A stretch of 7,827 bases of DNA from Clostridiales bacterium (GTDB lineage: Bacteria; Bacillota; Clostridia; Oscillospirales; Acutalibacteraceae): positions 1-7,827 of the forward strand of contig JAJBVC010000096.1 of assembly GCA_020860025.1 (NCBI GenBank), given 5' to 3'. The notes below the pieces were generated by a model that searched no databases, had not been told where the DNA came from, and worked only from the letters and a program-made list of their open reading frames with translations. The first letter of the stretch is position 1. The number at the start of each line of letters is the position of its first letter. The position numbers were made by a program, and so were the translations under genes. Positions 1 to 7,149 of this stretch are shown in pieces.

Positions 1-41
1 ACTTAAAGGGGGTAATATATTTTAATATATATAGTGAACAG

Positions 42-48
42 AAGGAGG
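42..48 (+). promoter_or_regulatory. Ribosome binding site of rodA
   Basis: AAGGAGG, a near-perfect match to the anti-Shine-Dalgarno sequence, ends 5 bases before the ATG at 54. It fixes the rodA start. The 40 bases before it are very AT-rich (TATATTTTAATATATATA), but no complete -35/-10 pair can be judged because the window begins there. Confidence 0.85.
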
Positions 49-53
49 CTGCA

Positions 54-1205
54 ATGGAACAAAAGAAAATCGGTTTTTTCGGCGGTCTTGATTTTGTAAC
101 AATCATTACGGCGATTATTGCATCGTGCTACGGACTTGCATTGGTTTACAGCGCAACATACTCAAGCCTTTCGGACGGACAGGTTATATCGTCCGACGTC
201 AGGAGTATGCTCGTTTCCGTCATAGGCGGAATTGTAGTTGCGGTAGTCGTTTCAAATATAGATTATGAAATTATTTCAAAACTGTGGCCTTTAATAGCGG
301 CAGGCTGCATTGCACTGATGATTTTTACATTTTTCTTCGGCGTTGCGCCGTCGGAAAGAGAAGACGCAAAATCATGGCTTGATTTGAAAATATTTTACTT
401 TCAGCCGTCGGAGCTGTTAAAGGTAGGATTTATAATTTCATTTTCGTATCATCTTGATATGGTGAAAGACAAAATCAACAGAATTAAAACAATCATTCCT
501 CTTGTTATTCACGGTATGATTCCGATTATACTTGTCGTTATTACAGGCGATATGGGCTCGGCTCTGATTTTCCTGATAATGTTTATAGGAATGTTATTTT
601 TTGCAAAAGTTAATATAGGCTACTTTGTAGCCGGAATTTGCGCCATTATAGTAGGCTTTGCCGTGGCATGGAAAACAGGCCTTATTAGCGGTATTCAAAG
701 AGAAAGAATTACAGCTCTTTTTTACCCCGACGAATATGCCGACGTGCTTTACCAACAGACGAATGCAAAAATTGCAATGGGAAGCGGCGGCTGGTTCGGT
801 CAAGGCTATCTTAACGGAAGTATGACGCAAAGCACGGATTTTACCGTTCCCGAAAATCAAAACGATATGATTCTCTCTGTAGCCGGTGAAGAATTCGGTT
901 ACATAGGAACACTTGCCGTTATTCTTATTCTTCTTGTGCTTATTTTAATTGTTATGAACACAGGACTGAAGGCCCGTGACAACGTAGGCTATCTTATGTG
1001 CAGCGGTGTCAGTGTAATGCTTTTTGCTCAAGTGCTTATCAATGTGGGAATGGAGCTTTCACTTCTTCCCGTTATCGGTATTACGCTGCCGTTATTTTCA
1101 GCCGGCGGTTCGTCATCGCTTTGCATTTATCTTGCGCTCGGACTTGAGATGAGTATTTATCGTTTTTCAAAATCGCAAAGTCACGCTCTTTTCTACACCG
1201 AGTAG
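54..1205 (+). CDS. rodA: RodA/FtsW/SpoVE family peptidoglycan glycosyltransferase (RodA-like)
   Basis: A polytopic inner-membrane SEDS protein of 383 residues, the usual RodA length. The family polymerises lipid II into glycan strands with a class B penicillin-binding protein, and RodA serves side-wall elongation. About ten hydrophobic segments are visible, for example near residues 12-34, 51-68, 79-96, 147-164, 167-206, 284-302, 312-331 and 336-365. Family motifs are FQPSE (116-120), GDMGSA (165-170), GSGGWFGQG (243-251), the loop PENQNDMILSVAGEEFG (266-282) and FSAGGSSS (348-355). By alignment from memory, D271 in the loop is the catalytic aspartate that usually sits in an HTDF context. The start is set by AAGGAGG 5 bases upstream. 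The GH127 gene follows 64 bases later on the same strand with no obvious terminator between. RodA is preferred over FtsW or SpoVE because of length and the GSGG/NGS region, but the SEDS subtype is less certain than the family. Confidence 0.9.
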   Translation: MEQKKIGFFGGLDFVTIITAIIASCYGLALVYSATYSSLSDGQVISSDVRSMLVSVIGGIVVAVVVSNIDYEIISKLWPLIAAGCIALMIFTFFFGVAPSEREDAKSWLDLKIFYFQPSELLKVGFIISFSYHLDMVKDKINRIKTIIPLVIHGMIPIILVVITGDMGSALIFLIMFIGMLFFAKVNIGYFVAGICAIIVGFAVAWKTGLISGIQRERITALFYPDEYADVLYQQTNAKIAMGSGGWFGQGYLNGSMTQSTDFTVPENQNDMILSVAGEEFGYIGTLAVILILLVLILIVMNTGLKARDNVGYLMCSGVSVMLFAQVLINVGMELSLLPVIGITLPLFSAGGSSSLCIYLALGLEMSIYRFSKSQSHALFYTE

Positions 1206-1234
1206 CTGCAGATATTTTAAACTATCGGCGGAAA

Positions 1235-1240
1235 TATAAT
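1235..1240 (+). promoter_or_regulatory. Possible -10 box upstream of the GH127 gene
   Basis: A perfect TATAAT lies in the 64-base gap between rodA and the GH127 gene. Transcription from it would begin near 1247, leaving a leader of about 23 bases that still holds the GAGGT ribosome binding site at 1260-1264. No good -35 box is seen 16-18 bases upstream (the region reads ATATTT) and there is no TG extension, so this could be a chance match in AT-rich DNA, with GH127 read from the rodA promoter instead. Confidence 0.3.
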
Positions 1241-1269
1241 TTTTGTATCAATAAATTTCGAGGTACGAT

Positions 1270-3189
1270 ATGGACTGCAAAAGTTTTTCGCAACACGCAG
1301 ATATAAACTGTTCTAAAATCAACGACAGCTTTTGGTCGCCGATTACCGAGCTTGTAAGAACTCAGGTAATCAGATACCAGTATTTAGCTTTGCAGGATAA
1401 AATTGAAGGCGCCGAAAAAAGCTATTGCATTGAAAATTTTATTAAAGCAGGCAAAGTAAAAAAAGCTCTTGACGAGGGAAAAGAAGTCCCGACATACCCT
1501 ATTGACAAATGGTGCTATAACGACGAAAACACTGACGAAAACGCATTTCACGGTTGGGTATTTCAGGACTCTGACGTATATAAATGGATAGAGGCTGTGG
1601 GATATTCTCTGAGAAATCATCCCGATTCCGTTTTAGAAAAGCAAGCTATGGATTTTATAGATATAATTTGCGACGCTCAGCTTGAAAACGGCTACCTTGA
1701 CACGCTTTATATCATAAATGACAGAGATAAAATTTTCACAAACCTAAAGGATAATCATGAGCTTTACTGCTTCGGTCATTTAGCCGAGGGCGCTATTAGC
1801 TTTTACGATGCAACAAACGACGGTAAACTGCTAAACGCAGCCTGTAAATTTGCCGATTTAATTTGCGACACATTCGGCGAGAATAAAATTAAAGGTTATC
1901 CCGGTCACGAAATTGCCGAACTGGCGCTTGTGAAATTATATCGCAAAACAGGCAAAAAAGAGTATCTTGACACAGCTGATTTCTTTATTAACGAGCGTGG
2001 AAAAAAGCCATACTATTTTGATATTGAGCGTAACAAGATAACGGCTGACGACAATTATCACTATAATCAAGCCCATATTCAGCCGAAATACCAAACCGAG
2101 GCTGTCGGTCACGCAGTTAGAGGTGTATATCTTTACAGCGCAATGGCTGATATTGCAAAGGAAAACTGTGATGATGAGCTTTACACAGCCTGCGGTAAAA
2201 TATGGGATAATATTGAAAATAAAAAGTTGTACATAACCGGCGGAATCGGCGCAACCGTTGACGGCGAAGCGTTTTCATTCGACTATGACCTTCCGAACGA
2301 CCTTGCATATTGCGAAACGTGCGCTTCAATCGGGCTTATGTTTTTTGCAAGAAGGATGTCTGAAATTAAACCTGATTCGCACTATGCAGACGTTGCCGAG
2401 CGTGCGCTTTACAATACTGTGCTTTCGGGTATGGCTGACAACGGAAAATCGTTTTTCTACGTCAACCCTCTTGAAGTTTTGCCGACGGCGTCACATCTTG
2501 ATTCACGAAAAAGGCACGTTAAAACCGTAAGACAAAAATGGTTTTCCTGCGCCTGCTGTCCGCCAAATCTTGCAAGACTGATTTCATCGCTCAACACTTA
2601 TATTTTCAGCGAAAATGAAGAAAATGTTTTCATTCACCAATACATAGGCGGCTCGTTAAACACTAAGTGCGCCGATATAAATATTTCATCCGACTACCTG
2701 AATGACGGCAGTGTTGATTTTAACATTGAATGTAAATTACCGTTTAAGCTTGCGCTGCGAATACCCGAATGGTGCGACAACTTCGACGTTAATAAAAATT
2801 ACGCTTTAAAAGATGGCTATGTTTATATAGACATAAGTGGCAATGATAACGTTGAAATTAAATTTGAAATATTACCTCGTATTGTAAAATGTTCAAATAA
2901 AGTTCGTGAAAATATCGGCAAGGCTGCGGTAATGAGAGGCCCGATTGTTTACTGTCTTGAAGAATGGGACAACGGCAAAAATCTGCATATGCTGAAGCTT
3001 TGCGAAAATCCGAATTTTGAATATTTAAACGGATGTATTTATGCCGACGGCTTGCGTGAAAAAGAGGATGATAAGCTTTATTCAACATACAGTAAGCCTG
3101 AATTTTCGCCGTGCAGACTGAAGTTTATTCCCTATTACAAATGGGCTAATCGTGGCGAAAACGAAATGAGCGTATATATAAGAATATGA
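1270..3189 (+). CDS. GH127 family glycoside hydrolase (beta-L-arabinofuranosidase type, formerly DUF1680)
   Basis: A 639-residue protein, close in length to HypBA1 of Bifidobacterium longum, the founding GH127 enzyme, which releases beta-L-arabinofuranose from hydroxyproline-linked arabino-oligosaccharides of plant glycoproteins. The fold is expected to be an (alpha/alpha)6 barrel (about residues 15-440) followed by beta-sandwich domains. Key residues can be placed: E333 in DGEAFSFDY matches the acid/base, E349 and C351 in YCETCAS match zinc ligands, and C429/C430 in WFSCACCPPN match the nucleophile cysteine and the last zinc ligand. The E333-E349 spacing of 16 equals that of HypBA1 (322 to 338). 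Conserved histidines occur in HELYCFGHLAEGA (163-175) and QTEAVGHAVR (275-284). There is no signal peptide, so the enzyme is probably cytosolic. The start has GAGGT at 1260-1264. It converges on the GH31/esterase operon. Other activities exist in GH127 and the related GH142/GH146, so the exact substrate is inference. Confidence 0.9.
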   Translation: MDCKSFSQHADINCSKINDSFWSPITELVRTQVIRYQYLALQDKIEGAEKSYCIENFIKAGKVKKALDEGKEVPTYPIDKWCYNDENTDENAFHGWVFQDSDVYKWIEAVGYSLRNHPDSVLEKQAMDFIDIICDAQLENGYLDTLYIINDRDKIFTNLKDNHELYCFGHLAEGAISFYDATNDGKLLNAACKFADLICDTFGENKIKGYPGHEIAELALVKLYRKTGKKEYLDTADFFINERGKKPYYFDIERNKITADDNYHYNQAHIQPKYQTEAVGHAVRGVYLYSAMADIAKENCDDELYTACGKIWDNIENKKLYITGGIGATVDGEAFSFDYDLPNDLAYCETCASIGLMFFARRMSEIKPDSHYADVAERALYNTVLSGMADNGKSFFYVNPLEVLPTASHLDSRKRHVKTVRQKWFSCACCPPNLARLISSLNTYIFSENEENVFIHQYIGGSLNTKCADINISSDYLNDGSVDFNIECKLPFKLALRIPEWCDNFDVNKNYALKDGYVYIDISGNDNVEIKFEILPRIVKCSNKVRENIGKAAVMRGPIVYCLEEWDNGKNLHMLKLCENPNFEYLNGCIYADGLREKEDDKLYSTYSKPEFSPCRLKFIPYYKWANRGENEMSVYIRI

Positions 3190-3197
3190 AAAGCGAA

Positions 3198-3234
3198 AAG
3201 CGACTGCTTGAATTATCGTTCAAAGCGGTCGCTT
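3198..3234. terminator. Bidirectional rho-independent terminator between convergent genes
   Basis: The left arm AAGCGACTGCTTGAA (3198-3212) pairs with TTCAAAGCGGTCGCTT (3219-3234): 15 pairs including one G-T, with A3222 bulged and a 6-base loop TTATCG. On the + strand it begins 9 bases after the GH127 stop and is followed by the T-rich TTAATTTATTTTAT. On the - strand it lies 73 bases past the GH31 stop and is followed by TTCGCTTTTC. It can therefore end both transcripts, though neither T tract is a pure run. The left arm overlaps a tandem AAAAGCG repeat (3189-3202). Confidence 0.85.
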
Positions 3235-3306
3235 AATTTATTTTATGTGTATTTAATTATTTGTAAATTTTTAAAGTATAAAGGCAATATGAAAAAACAA
3301 AATTTA

Positions 3307-5610
3307 TCATTCGCTGATAACTTTAAACTTTCTGCTGTCGGCATCACATAAGCAAAGCTGCGGCGTCATATGGATTTTACCTAAGTTTTTATACTTTACA
3401 GTGACCTCGTTTTCGCAACATTCGACAAAGAATTTGAGTTTAACGCAGACATTGTTTTTATAATCAAAGCTGATTCCGTCATCAGTAAAAAACTCACTTT
3501 CAAACGAACCGTTTTGAATAGGATAAACGGTGAAAACAAGTTTTTCTTCGCTTTCAAATCCATACTCTCCCTCATCTGTCGGAATGACACTGCCACTTTT
3601 AATAAAGTATGGCATTCTTGATTTCGGCGAAATTGTAAGTTCTTTTTCCTGACCGCCGATATAAAGCTTATCGTCAAGATACCAGTTTTCGTCCTTCGGA
3701 AGATAGACGTTTACATTTTCTCTTCCTTCGTCAAAAATAAAACTCACAAGAATACTTTGCCCGAACATAAACGAATCAGATTCTGTATTTATATTTTCAT
3801 CATCAAAATAAAAGCACAGCGGTGCGTTTATAGGCAAATTCTTTTCAACAGAATCGTATGCCGCCGAATAAAGATACGGCAAGAGCTGTTTTCTCTGTGC
3901 AAAAAGATTGGAAACGCTTTCTATAATATCGGGATAGCTCCAAGGCATTGTTGCCGAACCGTCACTGTTCCACGAATGAATTGTAAATCTCGGCTCAAAA
4001 ATACCATGCTGAATCCATCTTAAAAGGAGTTCTCTTGACGGCATATCGCCTGAAAATCCGCCTAAATCATGGCCGTAAAAAGTCAAGCCGGATATCGACA
4101 TTGTAAGTCCTATATTATGGCAGTATCGCAAATCCTTAAAGTTTGTACGGTTATCGCCCGACCATGTCTGCGCAAACCGTCTTACGCCTATTCCTCCGCT
4201 TCTTGTTGATAAAAACGGACGTAAGTCAGGATATTTTTTTATTTGTGCCTCGTATGACGACATAACCATTAAATATGTCAAAACAGGACGTATTCTGCTT
4301 GCGTTGACATTTGAGTCGGAAAAGCCTTTGCACAGAGCGTCAGTATCCTTTATGTCAAACTCATTATTATCATTCCACGTAGCTTTTACGCCGCTATCGA
4401 GCAGTTTTTCGGTGAGCTGTTCACTCCAAAAATCATATGCGTTTTTGTTGGTGAAATCAAGATAGCTGCCGTTGCCGTCCCAAAATCTTGTGATAAACGG
4501 CGAGCTGTCGGGATTTTTAACGAACAGTCCCCTCTCGGCTATGTCGTTATACATAGGATGATCTGTGAGAAACGCAGGCTTAATATTCGGAATTATCTCT
4601 ATACCATTATCCGAAAAGCGTTTTATAAACTCCTTTGGATTTGGAAATTTATCATAATTCCAGTTGAAAACATACCGACCGTTTCCGATAGACGTATAGC
4701 CTGAGGAAAGATAAAATCCGCCGCAGCTTAAATTTACATCCTTGATTTTCTGCAAAAATTCGTTCATTTTGCTTTCGCTGTCGGGAGCGTCCGTATACGC
4801 CATAGTGCTTGCGCAGTAATCGAAACTCCACTTTGGCGGGAAAGCCTGCTTGCCGCAAAGATGTGAAAACTGCTGTAAAATTTCAAGCTTAGTACCAAAA
4901 AAGACATAGTAAACAAGAGCGTCGTCATCTGTTTTAAAATACTTATAAGGCTCATAATAATTATTCAGTTCATTGCCTAAATCAACATATGACGTATCGC
5001 TCGTATCATAAAAAATTCCATAGCAGCCAACAGAATTTTCACATATATAAAACGGAATATGCTTATATAAAATATCAGTATTTTTTGCGTCATAGCCCAT
5101 ACTGTCGGCAGTTTCTATTCTAAAGGCTCTGCCTGATTTGTTAAGTTCTCCGCCCTTGTCTCCGAGGCCAAAAACTCTCTCACCGGCCTCTCTTGAAATA
5201 TAGTGATAGGCGGCACTGCCGAATTCATTTTCAAAATTATATGCCAAAGGCTCTCTGTCTTTAAAAAGAAGCTTATTATTCATATAATATTTAAGCTGAA
5301 AATTATTCAGGCTAAGCTCAATTGTAATTTGAGAATTAAGAACAATTTTTTCGTTCTCGGCTTCTTTAACTACTTTGGGTGAAGCAGTTTCAAATCCGTC
5401 GTTTGACAGCCTGCTCCTGCCGTTTCGTGAAAGCTCATTACTGGAATTTACGGCAAATGTCGGAAGAACTTTACATCCGTTTTTAATAACGGCAACTCGA
5501 ATACAGCTTTTACTTACGAAGTCGATACGCACGTTTATATCGTTTTCATTATAAATTCTGGTGCAGTCGCTACTGCTTTTCAGTGAAAATTTATGCTCAA
5601 ATTTACTCAT
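3307..5610 (-). CDS. Glycoside hydrolase family 31 alpha-glycosidase
   Basis: A 767-residue GH31 enzyme, full length for the family, which retains configuration while releasing terminal alpha-linked sugars (mostly glucose or xylose). An N-terminal beta-sandwich (about 20-250, with VFGLGDKGG at 146-154) precedes the (beta/alpha)8 barrel (about 255-580), which is followed by beta-sandwich domains to the end. The nucleophile is D414 in TWNDNNEFDI (411-420) and the acid/base is D486 in TWSGDNRTN (482-490). Further barrel motifs are GHDLGGFSGD (513-522) and RFTIHSW (541-547). No signal peptide or membrane segment is seen, so it is probably cytosolic. Its ATG overlaps the stop of the upstream esterase by four bases (ATGA), and AAAGGG lies 9 bases before the start, so the two are co-transcribed and probably translationally coupled. 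The motifs WNDNNE and GHDLGGF differ from the common WNDMNEP and GADIGGF of alpha-glucosidases, so sugar specificity is left open. Confidence 0.92.
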   Translation of the reverse strand: MSKFEHKFSLKSSSDCTRIYNENDINVRIDFVSKSCIRVAVIKNGCKVLPTFAVNSSNELSRNGRSRLSNDGFETASPKVVKEAENEKIVLNSQITIELSLNNFQLKYYMNNKLLFKDREPLAYNFENEFGSAAYHYISREAGERVFGLGDKGGELNKSGRAFRIETADSMGYDAKNTDILYKHIPFYICENSVGCYGIFYDTSDTSYVDLGNELNNYYEPYKYFKTDDDALVYYVFFGTKLEILQQFSHLCGKQAFPPKWSFDYCASTMAYTDAPDSESKMNEFLQKIKDVNLSCGGFYLSSGYTSIGNGRYVFNWNYDKFPNPKEFIKRFSDNGIEIIPNIKPAFLTDHPMYNDIAERGLFVKNPDSSPFITRFWDGNGSYLDFTNKNAYDFWSEQLTEKLLDSGVKATWNDNNEFDIKDTDALCKGFSDSNVNASRIRPVLTYLMVMSSYEAQIKKYPDLRPFLSTRSGGIGVRRFAQTWSGDNRTNFKDLRYCHNIGLTMSISGLTFYGHDLGGFSGDMPSRELLLRWIQHGIFEPRFTIHSWNSDGSATMPWSYPDIIESVSNLFAQRKQLLPYLYSAAYDSVEKNLPINAPLCFYFDDENINTESDSFMFGQSILVSFIFDEGRENVNVYLPKDENWYLDDKLYIGGQEKELTISPKSRMPYFIKSGSVIPTDEGEYGFESEEKLVFTVYPIQNGSFESEFFTDDGISFDYKNNVCVKLKFFVECCENEVTVKYKNLGKIHMTPQLCLCDADSRKFKVISE

Positions 5611-6938
5611 TCCGTCTTACCCTTTGAAAATGTATTTTTAATAAGAGTTTTTACGTCCCACTTTTCCTGCCTTGTATTTTCACAAAACGTCATAGGCTTT
5701 TTTGTACCGCTTTCCCAATGCGGTAAGGAGGAACAATTCGGATTTCCGTTTTTTGAAAATGCGATTATCGCCTGAGACATTTGATTTGAAATTTCATAAT
5801 CAATTTTTTCAAACGGTCTCCAGTTAAACTTGAGAGTTGAAAAGAAATAAAGCAAATCGCTCGAATGCCATGCGCCCAGATTATCGCCCGGCAAAAGTCG
5901 GCTGAGTATGTACGTGTAGCATTTATTGCTGTTTTTTCTGCTTGATTTTGCCCATTTTTTAATTGTTCTCATCAAAACAATAGGCATCATATCCGTTACT
6001 GTCATTCCGATTATATAAGGAATATCGGCAATATTTTTCATATTAAAAGTTTCTTTTGTCAAAAGCTTTCCGTCAATTACAGGAAAGGTGTAAGGCATAG
6101 TTAAAATACTCTTGTTGCAAGCGTCGAGCCAAGCATAGTAAAGCGTTTTAGGACTTACAAGCCTTAACTCTTCCATTGAATGTACTCCGGCATTTTTCAT
6201 TATATCTTCCCAGAATGACACTGTTTTTTCAGGCTTAAGCGGTTTTAGCAAAAGCCTTTGCATTGCGGCACCGCTGCTCATTATTGCACCTGAAAACCAG
6301 CCTTTTTCAAGAGGAGAGCTTGCGTGAATATCGACGCTCATTGCTCCTGCGCTTTGACCCATAATTGTTATTTTGTCGGGATTTCCGCCAAATTCTTTAA
6401 TATTATCCTTTATCCATTTTATTGCTACATATTGGTCAAACAAGCCGTAATTTCCGCAAACACCGTTTTCATCTGTCAAATCGGGGTGAGAACAAAATCC
6501 GAATGGGCCGAGTCTATAGTTAAATGAAATAAAAATCACTCCGCCCTTTGCAATTTCGGTTCCGTTAATATGCGCCTCGTTACTGCTTCCGCCGGTAAAG
6601 CTTCCGCCGTGAATATAAATCAGTACAGGGCAGTTTTCAGGCTTTTTAGGACTCCAGATATTAAGATAAAGGCAGTCCTCACTGTAATTAAACGTAAGTC
6701 CCTCACGAAATTCCTTATGGTAAAAAGCGTTGCACACAGCGTCATCCTCAAAGCTTCGTCTTTGATAAGAACAATCTTTATACTCTGTAGCGTCATAAAC
6801 CGAATCCCATTTTTCAACCTGAACGGGATACTCCCAACGCTTTGAATTTGCATATTTTACAGAGCGATACTCAATACACTCGTCATTTTCGATACCACGG
6901 ATTTTCCCGCAGTTACAAACAGTTTCAATATATGTCAT
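5607..6938 (-). CDS. Type B carboxylesterase (alpha/beta hydrolase), short form
   Basis: A 443-residue member of the carboxylesterase/para-nitrobenzyl esterase family, which cleaves carboxylic esters with a Ser-acid-His triad. Visible motifs are the EDCLYLNIW signature (87-95), the oxyanion-hole HGGSF (110-114), the nucleophile elbow GQSAGA with S196 (194-199), a likely acid D316 in GMTVTDM (311-317), and a likely catalytic H358 in GAWHSSDLLYFF (355-366). Compared with the roughly 490-residue PnbA of Bacillus subtilis, the stretch between acid and histidine is about 45 residues shorter, and Asp replaces the usual Glu. A longer frame opens at 6980, but the ATG at 6938 is chosen because GAGGGAG (6946-6952) sits 7 bases upstream and the family homology starts there. 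There is no signal peptide. It is the first gene of the esterase-GH31 operon, and deacylation of a glycoside before GH31 acts is a reasonable but unproven role. Confidence 0.9.
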   Translation of the reverse strand: MTYIETVCNCGKIRGIENDECIEYRSVKYANSKRWEYPVQVEKWDSVYDATEYKDCSYQRRSFEDDAVCNAFYHKEFREGLTFNYSEDCLYLNIWSPKKPENCPVLIYIHGGSFTGGSSNEAHINGTEIAKGGVIFISFNYRLGPFGFCSHPDLTDENGVCGNYGLFDQYVAIKWIKDNIKEFGGNPDKITIMGQSAGAMSVDIHASSPLEKGWFSGAIMSSGAAMQRLLLKPLKPEKTVSFWEDIMKNAGVHSMEELRLVSPKTLYYAWLDACNKSILTMPYTFPVIDGKLLTKETFNMKNIADIPYIIGMTVTDMMPIVLMRTIKKWAKSSRKNSNKCYTYILSRLLPGDNLGAWHSSDLLYFFSTLKFNWRPFEKIDYEISNQMSQAIIAFSKNGNPNCSSLPHWESGTKKPMTFCENTRQEKWDVKTLIKNTFSKGKTE

Positions 6939-6945
6939 TTTACTT

Positions 6946-6952
6946 CTCCCTC
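6946..6952 (-). promoter_or_regulatory. Ribosome binding site that decides the esterase start
   Basis: Read on the - strand, GAGGGAG lies 7 bases before the ATG at 6938. No comparable site precedes the upstream in-frame ATG at 6980, whose 14 extra residues (basic, starting MIFYCHRKSRGR) do not resemble family sequence or a proper signal peptide. The shorter start is therefore preferred. Confidence 0.75.
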
Positions 6953-7023
6953 TACTTTTTCTGTGGCAATAAAAAATCACTGTTTTGATGACAGAAATTC
7001 TTGCTTTTTATATTCTACCACAA

Positions 7024-7051
7024 ATTATAAATATCTGCAATCAATTTACAA
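7024..7051 (-). promoter_or_regulatory. Promoter of the esterase-GH31 operon
   Basis: On the - strand, TTGTAA (7051 to 7046) is separated by 16 bases from a perfect TATAAT (7029 to 7024), a good sigma-A-type pair. It would give a start near 7017 and a leader of about 79 bases. A second candidate slightly downstream is the extended -10 TGG-TAGAAT (7020 to 7012), with a poor -35 TTGCAG (7040 to 7035) at 17 bases. Either would serve, and the first matches the consensus better. Confidence 0.6.
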
Positions 7052-7073
7052 TTATATGTTGATGTGATATAAT
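7045..7073 (+). promoter_or_regulatory. Promoter of the TetM-like GTPase gene
   Basis: TTTACA (7045-7050), a 17-base spacer and a perfect TATAAT (7068-7073) form a near-consensus sigma-A promoter, strengthened by an extended -10 TG at 7065-7066. Transcription would begin near 7080, giving a leader of about 70 bases. The -35 box overlaps the -35 box of the opposing esterase promoter. Confidence 0.75.
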
Positions 7074-7109
7074 GTTAAAGTATCGTTTAGTTAATTTGAG
7101 CGCAGACAC

Positions 7110-7126
7110 TTTACATTAACGGTAAA
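7110..7126 (+). other. Small inverted repeat in the GTPase leader
   Basis: TTTAC (7110-7114) and GTAAA (7122-7126) flank a 7-base spacer, within the predicted 5' leader of the GTPase mRNA. Five AT-rich pairs make a weak RNA hairpin. It might equally be a small operator half-site pair or chance. No riboswitch or attenuator fold is recognisable around it. Confidence 0.2.
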
Positions 7127-7149
7127 TCAAAATAAGCGTGGTGAAAAAT

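Noticed and set aside
1..53. AT-rich run TAATATATTTTAATATATATA as a promoter for rodA
   Set aside because: Several -10-like hexamers occur, but any -35 would fall outside the window or is not recognisable, so no promoter can be called.
2117..2530. Overlapping antisense and alternate-frame open frames inside the GH127 gene, and similar ones inside the GH31 and esterase genes
   Set aside because: They lie wholly within well-supported genes, show no family motifs, and have low-complexity shadow-type composition.
3289..3351. A 20-residue + strand frame starting MKKQNLSF with AAAGG upstream
   Set aside because: It overlaps the end of the GH31 gene antisense, lies just past the terminator with no promoter, and has no recognisable family. 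Chance is the simpler explanation.
6939..6980. Esterase start at the upstream ATG (14 extra residues), possible signal sequence
   Set aside because: The extra residues are basic without a hydrophobic core, and the GAGGGAG site supports the ATG at 6938.
6971..6992. CTGT/ACAG hairpin followed by a T run on the - strand, possible attenuator in the esterase leader
   Set aside because: Only four pairs with a 7-base loop, too weak for a terminator, and no competing structure is seen.
7072..7119. A 15-codon reading frame (MLKYRLVNLSADTLH) ahead of the GTPase gene, possible attenuation leader peptide as in tet(M)
   Set aside because: Its ATG overlaps the -10 box (7068-7073), so it would lie upstream of the predicted transcript start, and it has no ribosome binding site.
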